Below, piece by piece: positions 1 through 12,400 of a DNA stretch of 64,000 bases (positions are counted from its first letter, which is position 1; the number at the start of each line of letters is the position of its first letter). The stretch lies in assembly GCA_027625915.1 (NCBI GenBank), contig JANTQA010000012.1, positions 16,144,501 through 16,208,500 of the forward strand, in the 5' to 3' direction. A model generated the notes under the pieces. The model made no database searches, was not told where the DNA came from, and saw only the letters and a list, made by a program, of their open reading frames with translations. The translations under genes were made by a program, and so were the position numbers. This stretch comes from Anaeramoeba flamelloides (Eukaryota > Metamonada > Anaeramoebidae).

Positions 1-784
1 GTAAGCCACAACTTGGGTACCTTGTAAATTTGTTATAAGTATATAGGAACAAGATTAATCTGGTTTCAACTAGAATAGATATGTAGTTCCAAAATAATGT
101 TTTTTTGATTATCCAGTTAGAAACTTTATTTCGGTATTTTTTTATCAGTTTTTGAATTTATTTAATACTTTAAAATAAAAAAAATACCTTTTCAATTTTT
201 TAATATGTTTTTTTCTTATGCTTTTGATTACCATTAATAATAAAAAAAAAATTATTTTTCTTGCTTCTTTGAAAATTTATTAAAGATTTTCTTGAAAATT
301 CTTTTTTTATAAAAATCAATAAAAAAATATAAAAAAAACACCCATTCATTTAGAGCAGATTGTAAAAAGAAAAAAAATCATGATTATATTATTAAACAAT
401 CCATTTTTAATAATTTTGGCTTGATTGACTCCTTTTTTGAATTGAATATTTTTTTAAGATTCTGTTACATGGTATATTTTCTTTAATAAAGATTATTTGG
501 TAATTATCAAATATATCAGAAATCTTTTTTCCCATTTAAAGGGCCTATTCCTAAAAACATCATATATAAAATTGTTATAAAAAATGTTTAGTCAAGTATT
601 AAATAAATATATATATATTTATACAAAAAAATAGTTTTTAAATTGCTCTACAGTCAAAAAAAGAGTTAAAATTGTATTTTTTATATCTTAATTATTTTGT
701 ATCTTTATTTTCCCTTCCTTTTGAGACTGATTTTTATAATTAAATACAAAAATTGATATTGAAAATATTTAAAGGAAGCAAGCA
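1..784. other. AT-rich intergenic, no gene seen
   Basis: Very AT-rich sequence with short homopolymers. No reading frame with a coding look, RNA gene or clear repeat partner was recognised here. Confidence 0.5.
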
Positions 785-2000
785 CATTTTCACATTTCGA
801 AAAATTTAAATTGTGTGAACCTTATTGAAAAAAATTTTTTGAGTACCACCGGATATTGAAACTTTGAAACCAAAACATCATTCACTGATCTATTTGTGAA
901 AAGAAAATGATCTCTAATTAAATAAGTTTTGAATCTTTTCATTTTTTAATTTTTATTTAACATTTTTTTTTTCAATAAATTTTTGGTTTTATATGTTATG
1001 TTTTGGATCTAGAAATGTGTTGATATGAACGCTTGAAATTAATACTCAAGTAAACCAAAAAAATAGACCTAAAAGATGTGTATTTGAAACAAATCTCGAT
1101 TTTTTTTTTAAAAAAACCCAACAACAAAAGATCACCATTTCAAATAAATTTGTTGAAATCAAAAATATGAAAATTAAAAAATCGATAAAAGCATAATTTT
1201 GAAGATTTTATTTCAATATCTTCTTAACTTGTGTGAACCCAAAATAATTGACCACCTTGGATTTCACGTCCCATTACTATTTAATATAATTTTACAAAAA
1301 TGTTTTCTAAATTTGTTTTCAAAATTCTTTTTTTCGAATATTTTTATCAAACTCAACCAAAACAAAGAATAATATTTCAAAAATTAAAATAATAAAGGGA
1401 CTGAATTCTCGGAATCAAAAAACAGTTATAAAAGATTCAATACAAAATAAAAGAAAAATTTAGAAAAAAAAAATTCACTAAGATTCAGTATTATTTTGAG
1501 TTCTCAATTTAATTGAAAATAAAAAATTATGAAATCAAACAAAGTATGTTGAACAAATCTTGATTCTCAAGAAGAATTAAAAATATCCTATTTTCTTGAA
1601 CCAAAATAAGAATTTGATAAATTAAATGAAAAAAAGGATTTTGAAATTCATTTAGGAAATTCTTAAGAAATAAATAGTAATTTGTTTCTCAAAAATTTTT
1701 AAAACAGAATTATTTCCATGAAGAACCAAAAATAAAACCGAATTAAGAATAAGTAATTGTATCAAATGTTACAGATAAAATCCAGAAATAAATGATTTTT
1801 CTTTATTTTTTCTTGGTTCAATCTTTTTATTTTTTTGATTTCCGTTTTTCAGTTGGTATGAAAATATATTATACAAGGACATATTCAACTCTCATATTTA
1901 TTAAAATATCAATCTACTTGGCTAAGGAAATGACTTGAAGAATTCAGTTTCACAAATGATGTAGTACTCAAAATTTGTAAAATGAACTTACTTCCCTAAC
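785..2000 (+). repeat. Dispersed repeat R1, copy 1 (about 1.2 kb)
   Basis: This stretch aligns by eye, in the same orientation and over its whole length, with 54515-55713. Shared landmarks are a block reading GAAACTTTGAAACCAAAA near 858, TTTTGGATCTAGAAAT near 1002, AAATAAATTTGTTGAAATCA near 1143, and CTCAAAATTTGTAAAATG near 1967. The copies differ by many substitutions and short indels, so both are old. No conserved open frame was found, so the repeat may be noncoding or fully decayed. Class unknown. Confidence 0.75.
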
Positions 2001-2998
2001 AAGAAAGAACAAAATTGATCAGAAAAAAATGAACTTATTAAAAAAAATTTCTGAATGTTTTGGCACATAGTTAATAATTTATCGAGAAGATGAATACTTG
2101 ACACTAGTAAAAAATAACCACCCCAATCAAATGATCATTTTAAAGAAAGATTCTTTCTCCATTAAAAAGTTATTTTTAACTTAAAAAAGAATAAAAGAGA
2201 CAAAGTTTTTTCTTGTTAGGAATTAAATTGTTTTGTTAAAAAATATCCTGTTTTTTTTCTTAAATAACCCCAATAAATGATGAGAATTTCGTCGACTAAA
2301 AAAATGATAAGATCAAATCAGTTAATCGACCAACTTTAGTATGTCTATCTTGGAAAAAAAAACTCAAAATTTAGAGTTTTGTAAAAAAAAAATGAGTGAA
2401 ATGATCAAATTATTTCCCTCTTGACATTTTTTAAACAACACAAAGGGTATATTTGAGTTAACTCTTGATCACTCTCAAATTTCTTTTTGAAAAAATTTAA
2501 TTTGTCATTTTTTTATCTTTTTAATTTTTGAAACAAAATTAAGTAAAATTTGAACCTTTTCACTTTTTTTAACTTTTTAATTTTTTTTTTCTTTCTTTTG
2601 TTTTCACTACTTTCCTCAATAATAAAAACTTTTTTTTTAAAATTTGAAGAAAACAATATGTTCTCTTTTCAAAAACAAAGACAAGAATTTTTTTTTTCTC
2701 CATTTTATTTTTATTATTTTTTGAATTGTCTATTTTCTTTCTTTAAAAAAAAAAACTGATTGAGTGAATGGTTTTAAATTACAAACTAACTGTTTTTTTT
2801 AATATTTTTATCCTTTTTAATTCTTTTTCTCAACACCCAACAAACGATTACCTAATTTTTTCTCTTTTTATATTATTTTTTTTTTCAAAATATTAAAATT
2901 TTTTTTTTCTCATTTTTTTTTTTCCCAAAAAATTGACACTGACTTGCTGATCTTGCATAGAAATAATTGTAATTTTTAACTTTTAATACAAAAGAAAT
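2001..2998. other. Actin upstream region
   Basis: The region is AT-rich and becomes strongly pyrimidine-rich from about 2480 to 2930, with long T runs. A small Phe-rich open frame at 2550-2759 comes from the T runs and is not a gene. The promoter of the downstream actin gene presumably lies here, but no specific element can be named. Confidence 0.4.
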
Positions 2999-4123
2999 AT
3001 GAGTGAAACACAAGCAGTTGTAATTGACAACGGATCAGGAATGTGCAAAGCCGGCTTTGCAGGAGACGAAGCACCAAGAGCTGTTTTCCCATCTATTGTT
3101 GGAAGGCCAAGACACGTTGGTGTGATGGTTGGAATGGGACAAAAGGACTCCTATGTTGGAGACGAAGCCCAAGCCAAAAGGGGTATCCTGACACTCAAAT
3201 ACCCAATTGAAAGAGGTATCATCATGAACTGGGACGACATGGAAAAGGTTTGGCATCACACTTTCTATAACGAATTGCGAGTTGCCCCCGAGGAGCACCC
3301 CGTGCTCTTAACTGAAGCGCCATTAAATCCAAAAATTAACCGAGAAAAAATGCTTCAGGTCATGTTTGAAACCTTCGACGTACCAGCCATTTATGTTGCC
3401 CTCCAAGCTGTCCTTTCCCTTTACGCCTCTGGCAGAACCACAGGTTTAGTCGCCGATATGGGCGATGCAGTCACACATACTGTACCAATTTACGAAGGAT
3501 ACGCCCTCCCACATGCCATTCTCAGATTGAATCTTGCCGGTAGAGATATCACAAATTACCTGATGAAAATCCTGACCGAAAGAGGATACTCCTTCACCAC
3601 CACCGCTGAAAGAGAAATTGTCAGAGACATCAAAGAAAACTTAGGATTTGTTGCTCTTGACTTTGACGAAGAAATGATCGTTGCCTCGGAATCGTCAGAT
3701 ATTGAAAAGAATTACGAGCTTCCTGATGGACAAGTTATCACCATCGGGAACGAAAGATTCAGATGCCCCGAAATTCTTTTCCAACCATCCTTGGTCGGAA
3801 TGGAAGAAGCTGGCGCACATGAAGTCATTTACAACTCGATCATGAAATGTGATGTTGATATCAGAAAAGATCTCTACATGAATATCGTTGCTTCTGGTGG
3901 TACCTCAATGTTCCCAGGAATGGAAGACAGAATCCAAAAAGAAGTTGCCGCTCTTGCCCCACAAACAATGAAAGTCAAAATTGTCGCACCTGAAGAAAGA
4001 AAATACTCCGTATGGATTGGTGGATCCATCCTCGCCTCTCTTTCCACTTTCCAAGACATGTGGATCGACCTCGAAGATTACGAAGAATCTGGACCTTCCA
4101 TTGTACACAGAAAATGCTTTTAA
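2999..4123 (+). CDS. act: Actin (divergent paralogue)
   Basis: Intronless, 374 codons, the usual actin length, ending in the canonical SIVHRKCF. Actin polymerises into microfilaments and binds and hydrolyses ATP. Phosphate loop 1 is intact (DNGSGMCK, residues 10-17), as are Gln136 and His160 (canonical Q137 and H161) and the SGGT loop. Several near-invariant positions differ: the methylated His73 is Arg72 (YPIERG), and phosphate loop 2 reads DMGDAVTH instead of DSGDGVTH (Ser155 to Met, Gly158 to Ala). The segment just before the tail is also unusual ([14 protein letters not shown]). Base composition is much richer in G+C than the flanks and the frame is clean, so it looks functional. It is probably one of several actins rather than the main one. 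The start follows an A-rich leader. Confidence 0.95.
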
Positions 4124-4507
4124 AGATCTTTTTTTTAATTATTTAATTCTTTATTTTAACGAAAGATTTTTATAATTTTTACCATTTTCGTATTCATTTA
4201 TTTTAAAGCCAAGAATAAGATTTTTCTTTCCCTTTTTTAACTATTTATTTTATTTTTTTATAATTTAATAATTGATAATTCCTTCTTCAAAAAAATGATA
4301 CTATTCAAATAAAAAATTAATTTTTTATCACTATTATCAAATAATTTTTTCAAACAAATTATGTCAAGATTTCATATTTTCTTGAATCGAAAATTATTTA
4401 ATTTTTGTTTTTTTTTTTATTTTCTCTTTTCAAATGTACTAAAAAAATAAAAATATTCTTTTAAAATTTTTTTTGAATTTATACTTTTTATTCATCATTG
4501 AGAAACA

Positions 4508-5352
4508 TTTAATATATACACAAGTGTAAATAAGGAATGTTGTAAAAAATAGAGTTTTTACAATTTTAGAGATAAATAAAGAGTTCCATGTATTTCTCCG
4601 AATTTTGGTAATAGTAAACAAAATACCCGTTTTGATTTTTGATATCAAATGGATTTTCAATCTAAAATCGTTTGCCAAATACCAATACTTTGCTTGAAAA
4701 ATGTTTTTTTTTTAATTTGGAAGATTTTTGTTTGCCAAATGTTTTTTGATTATAATTGTTATTAGTCTTTAAAGATGATCAGATATTATATTTACTATTA
4801 CAGTCTTTCCAAGTCTACCATCAAATTTTAAATAAAAACACATTTGAGTTTTCTATTCTTATTTTCCCTTTTCAAAAAATTCGGAAATAAGAGTTATTAT
4901 TCAAAAAAAAATTTCAATAAATGAGCTATTATTCTAATTTTGAAAAATCAAAAAATCAAAATTCAAGATCCCATGTAACTCAAAAATTATCTGTCCAAAA
5001 CAACTCAAAAAAAATATCAATATTTACTAATCTTTCAAATTTTACCTTTTTTGAACAATATTTTAAAGTGCTTCAAGAATCTTCAAAATTTTTATTTTTT
5101 GATTTTTCAAAATTAGAATAATAGCTCATTTATTGAAATTTTTTTTTGAATAATAACTCTTATTTCCAAATTTTTTGAAAAGGGAAAATAAAAATAGAAA
5201 AATCGAGGTGCAATATTTAAAATTTTATGGTAGCCTTGGAACGGCTGTACCAAAATTTGGATAATGACATGGAACTCTTTATTTATCTGTAAAATTGTAA
5301 AAACTCTATTTTTGGCAACATTCATATTTATTCCTGTGTATTTATATTCCCT
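4508..5352. repeat. Long imperfect inverted repeat (foldback element)
   Basis: The left arm (about 4508-4940) is the reverse complement of the right arm (about 5105-5352). Matching blocks are 4530-4608 with 5249-5325, and 4800-4940 with 5105-5245. The left arm is longer because a 188-bp MITE (4611-4798) sits in it. The loop is about 165 bp. Small open frames inside the arms are mirror images of each other and are not genes. Confidence 0.75.
4611..4798. mobile_element. MITE-E, 188 bp, TA target duplication
   Basis: The element starts ATAGTAAA and ends TTTACTAT and is flanked by TA on both sides (4609-4610, 4799-4800). The matching position in the other arm of the enclosing inverted repeat (TA at 5248-5249) has no insertion, so it acts as an empty site and shows that TA was duplicated. 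No coding capacity. The TA duplication fits a Tc1/mariner-type mobiliser; none is present in the window. Confidence 0.75.
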
Positions 5353-6299
5353 TTAAAAGGTTTAAAAATAAAAATTAAAACTAAAAAGTGGGAAAAATTG
5401 AATAAAAAGTCTAATGTTGTCATTTGAATAATAAAAGGGAAAAAAATTTCCTTTTCCATTTTTTTATTTATTTTTTTTTTTTTAAAGATTTCAAGATATA
5501 GAACATAATTTGTGATCATTATTTATTTGTTGGTCCTTTTTTATTGTAAATATAGGTGTATTTTTGGTAAACCAAGAATCTAGAAAAATAGAACATATAT
5601 TTCAGAACCAAAAAAAGAAAATTAATTGAAATTTGATCAAATTTAAAGTATAATAACCAATGAGTACAAAATAAGTGTTTCATAAATGTAGGTTTTATTG
5701 CAAGTTGTTGTCTCAATTTTTTAGCTTTAAATCATTGGCAAAAGGTGTTTGAATTTATTCTTTTATCATTGAATTTCTGAAATTTCAAACTTTCTGTTTT
5801 AAAAGAAAAACGATAAAAATTTTTGATTTTTTAGTCTTATTGATTGAAAAAATTACTCAAATAAATTTTTAAACTTTTTTTTGGAAAGTTAAATGGCTGT
5901 GTTCTTGATGATCTCTTCTCTATTATTTCAATTAAAACTAGTAAGAGATAAAGACATTCAATCAACAATTAAATTATTCTCTTATAAAAGCCAATCAACA
6001 GAATCTATATTAAGTTTATTGGTGTTAATAACTATTCAAATACCAAAATATGTCTTTGGGAAAAAACTTTTTTTTTAGACTTTACTAAAATATAAATTAA
6101 TAAATTCCATATATTGGATTAATCAATTTGTAATTCCAAATGTTTATTAGAAGCAAACCCATTTTCAGTCAAAGGAGCCCAGTTTTATTAAAGAAATAGA
6201 ACATATTCTATTATTTTAATTCCTTATTCTTCTCAGTTTAAATTTTACATTCTTTAAATCGATCATTTTTTCTCATTTTATAATTTTTTTTTTTTTTTT
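5353..6299. other. AT-rich intergenic, no gene seen
   Basis: Short open frames (for example 5519-5716 minus and 5893-6078 plus) have the composition of the surrounding noncoding DNA and no recognisable protein content. No RNA gene was seen. Confidence 0.45.
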
Positions 6300-6775
6300 T
6301 TGTATTTTTATTTTGCTTTTTTTTTTCTTCTTCTTCTTTTCATTTATATATATATATATTAATCTAAATTTGAAAAACAAAAAAAAATCCTTAAAGCTCC
6401 AAATTAACATACAGAAAAGTGAGACGTTGAATTTTCTTTTAAAATTCATACATTTAACAGTAAAAAATCATTTTGTCAAAACTTTTTATTTTACAAAGAA
6501 ATTGAGAATTTTGTATCAGACGTAACAATGAAAGGCGCCCGAAAATATTTTTAATATATTTTTATTCAGGAAAATTTTGTTTTTTAAGGTATTTCTTTTT
6601 TAATTATCGACTCTAATCTGTAGGTTATTATTTTTCTTATTTCTAAACAATCTTCTTTTGGTTGATTCTTAAAAAAAGTAAATTTTTCATTGTTGGCTGG
6701 GGAACTTTGAGTGAAATGGGGTTTACTTTTGGTTTGATATTTATTTTATATTTTTCTAATTTTTTTCATAATGGG
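6300..6775 (+). repeat. Dispersed repeat R3, copy 1
   Basis: Matches 18540-19010 in the same orientation after a T-rich start. Shared landmarks are GTGAGACGTTGAATTTTC near 6419, ATTATCGACTCTAAT near 6603, TTTTGGTTGATTCT near 6655, and TTGGCTGGG near 6693. The copies are diverged. No protein recognised. Confidence 0.7.
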
Positions 6776-7419
6776 ACAATAAAAAATAATATTGTCCTTT
6801 TTTTTATGAATAATTATTTCAATTAGTTTATTACTAATTGTCAAATTAGAAATGAGAATAATCACATTTAGAAGAATTAAAAAAATCCAATAAGAAATTG
6901 CTACAAATAACATAATCAACAAAAGTTATATGAACTATTTGAAAATACTTTTTTACAATTATTTAATATTAATTCTTTTTTTTAATAACTATTGGTTTTT
7001 AAAGATAACTATAACAATAAAATGTTTTGAAAAAATATCCAAATAATTGATTTTAAAAAAAAAAAAAGTTTGAGAAATTATTTTTTAAAAGAATAATAAT
7101 AAACTTAAAAAAAAATATAAATTAAAGATACAATCTATTTATACACAAAATCTCCAATTTCATGGATATTCAACCTATGGTAATTGATTATAAATGTTGA
7201 TCGGTAAACACCCATTAAGGAAGAGCTTTTTTTTTTTATTTTACTTATTTCCCCAATACAGTTTTCAATTTTTATATGACCTAATTTCGTATCAGACTCA
7301 ACTCTCCTTTGTATTTTCTTATCGATCCGAAAAAAAATAATTTTACCAAAATTGGAAATAATCGTTTGGGGAAAGCGTTAAATTCAAATTATTGAAGGCG
7401 AATTATAGTGAAAAAACTT

Positions 7420-7690
7420 AAGTAAAATCAATTAATAGAAGAAAATAATTAACTTTGTAGAACAATTCATTGGATAATTATCAATTAAACCAACAAAAAC
7501 AATTTTTAATATCCATTTTTATCTTAAAAACTAAAAATTTTTTAGGATATATCTAAAAAATAGTCATTTTTTCACACAAATTTTTAACACTTGATCAATT
7601 AAAGAAAAATCAAAACAAAAGGCTAGTATTATAAAAACTGTTGCTGCGTTGAGAAACTGATTTTGTATTAAATCATTTATTATTTCTTTC
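7420..7690 (+). repeat. Dispersed repeat R4, copy 1
   Basis: Aligns with 47370-47640: ATCAATTAA, CAAACCAACAAA, AAAAATAGTCA, TTGATCAA and ACTGTT blocks occur in the same order and spacing. Copy 2 contains a short open frame (47349-47537) whose end, KNSQFFQQNF, is mirrored here by KNSHFFTQIF. The source sequence may therefore once have been coding. Both copies look decayed. Confidence 0.6.
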
Positions 7691-8882
7691 ATGAATGAAT
7701 TTTACTTTTCGTTTTGGGGTTCTATTAAGGTTCCAAATTAAAAACGGTGTTAAACTTTTTTCCCAAATGGTTTTAAAAAAATTATATTTTTAAAAGAGTA
7801 ATTTTCGATCAAATTCACAAAAACTTTTTTAATTTTTTTAATATTTAAATCATTATTTTTCACTCTCAAAGTATGTTTATGTAAAACAAGTTTGTGCTAA
7901 ATCTGTCTAATATCTCTCACGTTTCAACCTATATGACCCTAATTGAGGATAGTCAGATTAATATATAGATTTGACCACATTTTGAATCTTAATTATTAAA
8001 AAACAATACTGAACATTCAATTATTGAATTTCATCTAAATGATTCCCAAAGTATTAGTAGTAACAATAGTTATATTCTGAAGTATTTTCCAAAGTGTTTC
8101 CAAAAAAGTGTCGCAATTTTTTTTTTAGATTTGATAAAAAATTCTCTTAGTGGATTCATTCTATTTGTTAATTAAAAGCATTAAATTAAGTGAAAAATTA
8201 TTAATTAAATGATAACATACAATTTTTATTATCTAAATACGTTATTCTAAATATTTCGAAAAAATGAAAAAAAAAATATCACTTTTTTTGATGAAACCAA
8301 TATACAACCAATTTCCATAAAAAACCGGAAAAATTGAAATGGTGCAAAAAGTTTTTATAACTATAAAATACAATTTGTATTTTTTCATTCTATTCGTAAT
8401 TTTTTTAAGATTAGACCACTCTTTGATAAAAAAACATTTTTTTTGACCAAAAAGGAAAATTTATTCTAATTTTCACTTTAAAAAAAATCAGATAAAATCG
8501 AGATCAGAAATTTTAAGATCTTTTATTTATGGAATGTAATACTAAGAAACAAATTGGATTATTATTATTAAGAGTTAACAAATGATTATTCATAATTTTG
8601 TATGTTTAGTTAGTTTTATGAGTATTGGTTTTAATAAAGATATTTTCATATAAATTTAACTAGCACATCTTTTTTGGAAATAGCTTATAACTTGGTGATA
8701 AACTAAGTTTCTATCATATCAGTCTAGGTTATTTTCTATTTGAGAAATAAATTAAAAATTTTTGTTTAATTCCCAAACAATAAAAAAAAAAAAAAAAAAA
8801 TTGATGTGTCAAAGTAATTGTCAATTGCTAAAAAGTTTAAAAAATGAAAACTTGTAAAAAAAAATTATTAATAAGTTTATTA

Positions 8883-9436
8883 TTAAAGAATTCTAAGATC
8901 TAAAACAAGAATTAAACCATCAGAAAATGATGTGGCAATTTTGGTTCCATTTGAATTCCAACAAACATCGGCAATTTCGCATTGTCCTTGGAAAGAAAGA
9001 ATCAATTCACCTTGTTCTACAGACCAAATATATAAGTGTTTGTCAAGTGAGCCGGAAGCGATGTATTTACCATCTGGACTAAAGCTAATAGGATACACTG
9101 GCCCCTGATGCTTTTCAAGGATATGTTTACATTTCCCTGATTCGATATCCCATAATCTAACTGTTTTATCATAGGAGGCCGTTGCAAGAAGTAATGGTAA
9201 ATTTGGATTATTAGATCCTTCACCAGTATTAGACCATTTAACATTATAAACGATTTCTTTATGATCTTCTAACGAAAGCACGGGCGTTGTCTTTGAAAGA
9301 TCCCAAATCTTAAATATTTTGAATTATTTTTATAAAAATTAAAAAGATATTTTTAAAGATTATAATTAATAAAAAAAATTCAATAATTATTAAAAATAAA
9401 TATTTGTTGTCGAAAAACGAAAATAATAATCAAAAG

Positions 9437-9471
<35 letters not shown>

Positions 9472-12400
9472 TTTGAAGTTTGATCATCAGATGCTGACGC
9501 TAATAGTTTTTTATTTGGAGACCACGTAATTGAATTCACATCACGAGTATGTCCCAAAAATGTTGCTATTGGTTGGGTTTCACCAAATCTGCAAACATAA
9601 ATATTATTATCCGAGCCACAGCTTGCAAATGTTGTGTTATCCATCCAATCAATATCTAGTACGGGTGAAGAATGGAACATGAATCTTTGCAATTCCTCTC
9701 TAGTGTTGGCATCCCATATAATTGCAGTTTTATCAAACGAGCAGGTTAATAAATTTTTACCTGATTCATTCCATCTAATTGAAAAAATTGGTTTATCGTG
9801 TCCATAAAATTCTCCTTGTAATATTCCATCTGAGCTCCATACTTTTCCTTTCCCATCATATGAAGCAGTTGCTAAAAATTTTCCATCTTTCTATTTGTTG
9901 GAAATTTAAGAATATATTTTTGAATTTAGAATATTTGTCAAAAATTTTATTTTTAAAATTATTATTAAAAATATATTTTATATTTAGCATTTATGAGATT
10001 TTGTGTATTAGTACAGTTAATGGTAAAATCCTGATACTTGTGGAACTAGTAACTCTTATTTTTTTTTTTTAATTTAACAAAGGTAATAGAGTAATTATTT
10101 ACACAATATATGATTAACACCAATAAGAAAACTCATTTATCAACTTTAGAGAAATGAGTTATCATTTTTAAGTGAATTCATTTTTCCCCATTAAATTTTC
10201 ATTTAAAAAGATCGACAGATCTTTTTTTGGTTTGGATTTTTGGATCAAATTCGAAAAAGGAAAAATTTTTTCAAACATTTTTATTTTGAAGAAATCTCAC
10301 TTTTAGTAATTTCTTCAAGTTTGTCTGAACAAATAAACCTTAAAACTTTTAATCTTATTTTAAAAAATATCTAAAAATAAACCTAAATATTGAATTCTTG
10401 AAGATCAGAAAAAATTGATCATTTATTTTATTGACAAATATTTAGTAAATTTCTGGAAATTTAAAAGATTAGGTAATATTCTTTTTCAAATATCAAGAGT
10501 ATAAATAACGAACCTTCATTATTAAAATCAGTTATTTGATAATATCTATTATTATTTTTTTATTAGAATTATTAATTTGTGTTAATTTTTTTTGTTTGAA
10601 AATATTTAACAATTTAGAGAAATAATAGTAAAATCTATTGATACTTTTAATCTTTGGGTTATTACTAATTCAGTAAAATAATTGAAATTGGGTGAAAAAT
10701 TATTGATTAAAAAATAATCAAAATAAAAAGTATTTCTTTTGGTTATAAGTTGAATTTTCCAGGTTTTAAAAAAGTATTTTGGAAGAAAATTTTTTCTTAA
10801 TGTTTTGGTCGTTTTTCTCAGATTTTTTCATATATTTATGTTAAAAAAAGCTTTAAACTGTTCTTTGAATGTAAAAAATTATATTTTTAAAAGTTTAAAA
10901 TAATCATTGGAATTATTTTTTGAAAAAAAGTAGATTTTTTATAATGGGTTATTTTAGAAACTTAATGGTTTTATTTTTAAATTGTATTTTTGTACATTTC
11001 CTTTATGGGATTTCTATTCTTCTTTAAAGTAAATAATTTTTTTTGAAATAATTTGGAAATATGATGGATTTTTGTATTTTTCCAAAATGAGTAAAATGAG
11101 ATCAAACTTTTAAAAACAATAATTCATTTCTGAAAATAGCATTAAAAGTAAGTTTGGTCTTGTTGTAAATCAGATTTTTAACTTTTATTTTACAATTTCT
11201 AGAAGCGGTAATTTATTTTTTTGAATTGGATATTGGAATTTACAAAGGATTTTTTTGAGTTTACTCGACACTTAAGACAAACTCATTAAATTACCAAAAA
11301 TTAAAAAAAAATTCTTGGACTCATTCAATTGTTTAAATTTTGTGAAAATTATATAAAATTACATAAAAAAAAAACTTTTACAAAAATTTTTTTCATTCCA
11401 TAAATTAAAAAATAAATAATACATGATTTTTCATTTCATTCCTAAAAAAATATTTATTTAAGAATTACTTTTTAATAACAAATCACAGACATCACAAACA
11501 ACAATAAAAATCATATAAATCCCAAAAACCATAGAAATCAAAGAAGTCAAACAACATTATTAAAAATTTAAAGAATAATACATTCAAAAATACAGTCTCA
11601 ACAATTTTAATTTTTCGAATATGAAATGAAATTTTTGTCCGATTTATTTTTTATTTAGCAGAAAAAATTCAATTTCATTATTTTTTGTCGCATTGTTTTT
11701 CAATTCAAAAATTTTTGTGGATAAAAAAAAAAAACTAAAACAAAACATAAGTGACGAATTCAAGTGTTTAATAAATTATGAATTTTATTTGATCATTTTG
11801 AGATCGTTATTTAAATTGATTCTTTATTTTGGATTTGAAAATAACAACACTCAATAAAAATGTATCAAAATTGATTAAATTTTTTTGAATAATAACAGAA
11901 AAAAAAAAACATTGTTTGATTTTTTAAATGAAATAGAAAGGAGTTAGTTTATTTTTTCTTTCTTTCAAAATATTTTTAAAATGGATTTGTTAGAATTTTT
12001 ATTTAAAATGGGACATCAAAGATTCAACATTTTTGACAAGAAGGTAGTTTTATTTAAAGTCTTAATAAACAATTTACTTTTTTTAAAATAACAACAACAA
12101 TAATTTGATTTCAACACTAACACCAAATAAATATTATGTAATCCATGGCTAAAAATAAGAAAAAAATGAATAGTATTTATCTTGTTACAATAATTTTTAA
12201 TCCACTTCTTAATAAGTTTGAAAATATTAAAAAAAATTTACAATTAAATTATTATAAGTGGTATTAGAAAAGTTTGAGTTGTTTACAAAAATCTAAATTT
12301 TATTAAGTTTTTGAAAACATGAAGAAGAGTTTCTGTGATTTTTTTTTTTGGGGAATATTGAAATTTTAGTGTTCATTTATTCACGAATTGAAGTCGATAT

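Noticed and set aside
2550-2759. Small Phe-rich open frame upstream of actin
   Set aside because: Made by T runs; no protein-like content.
4921-5325. Two short frames on opposite strands
   Set aside because: They lie in the arms and loop of an inverted repeat and partly mirror one another.
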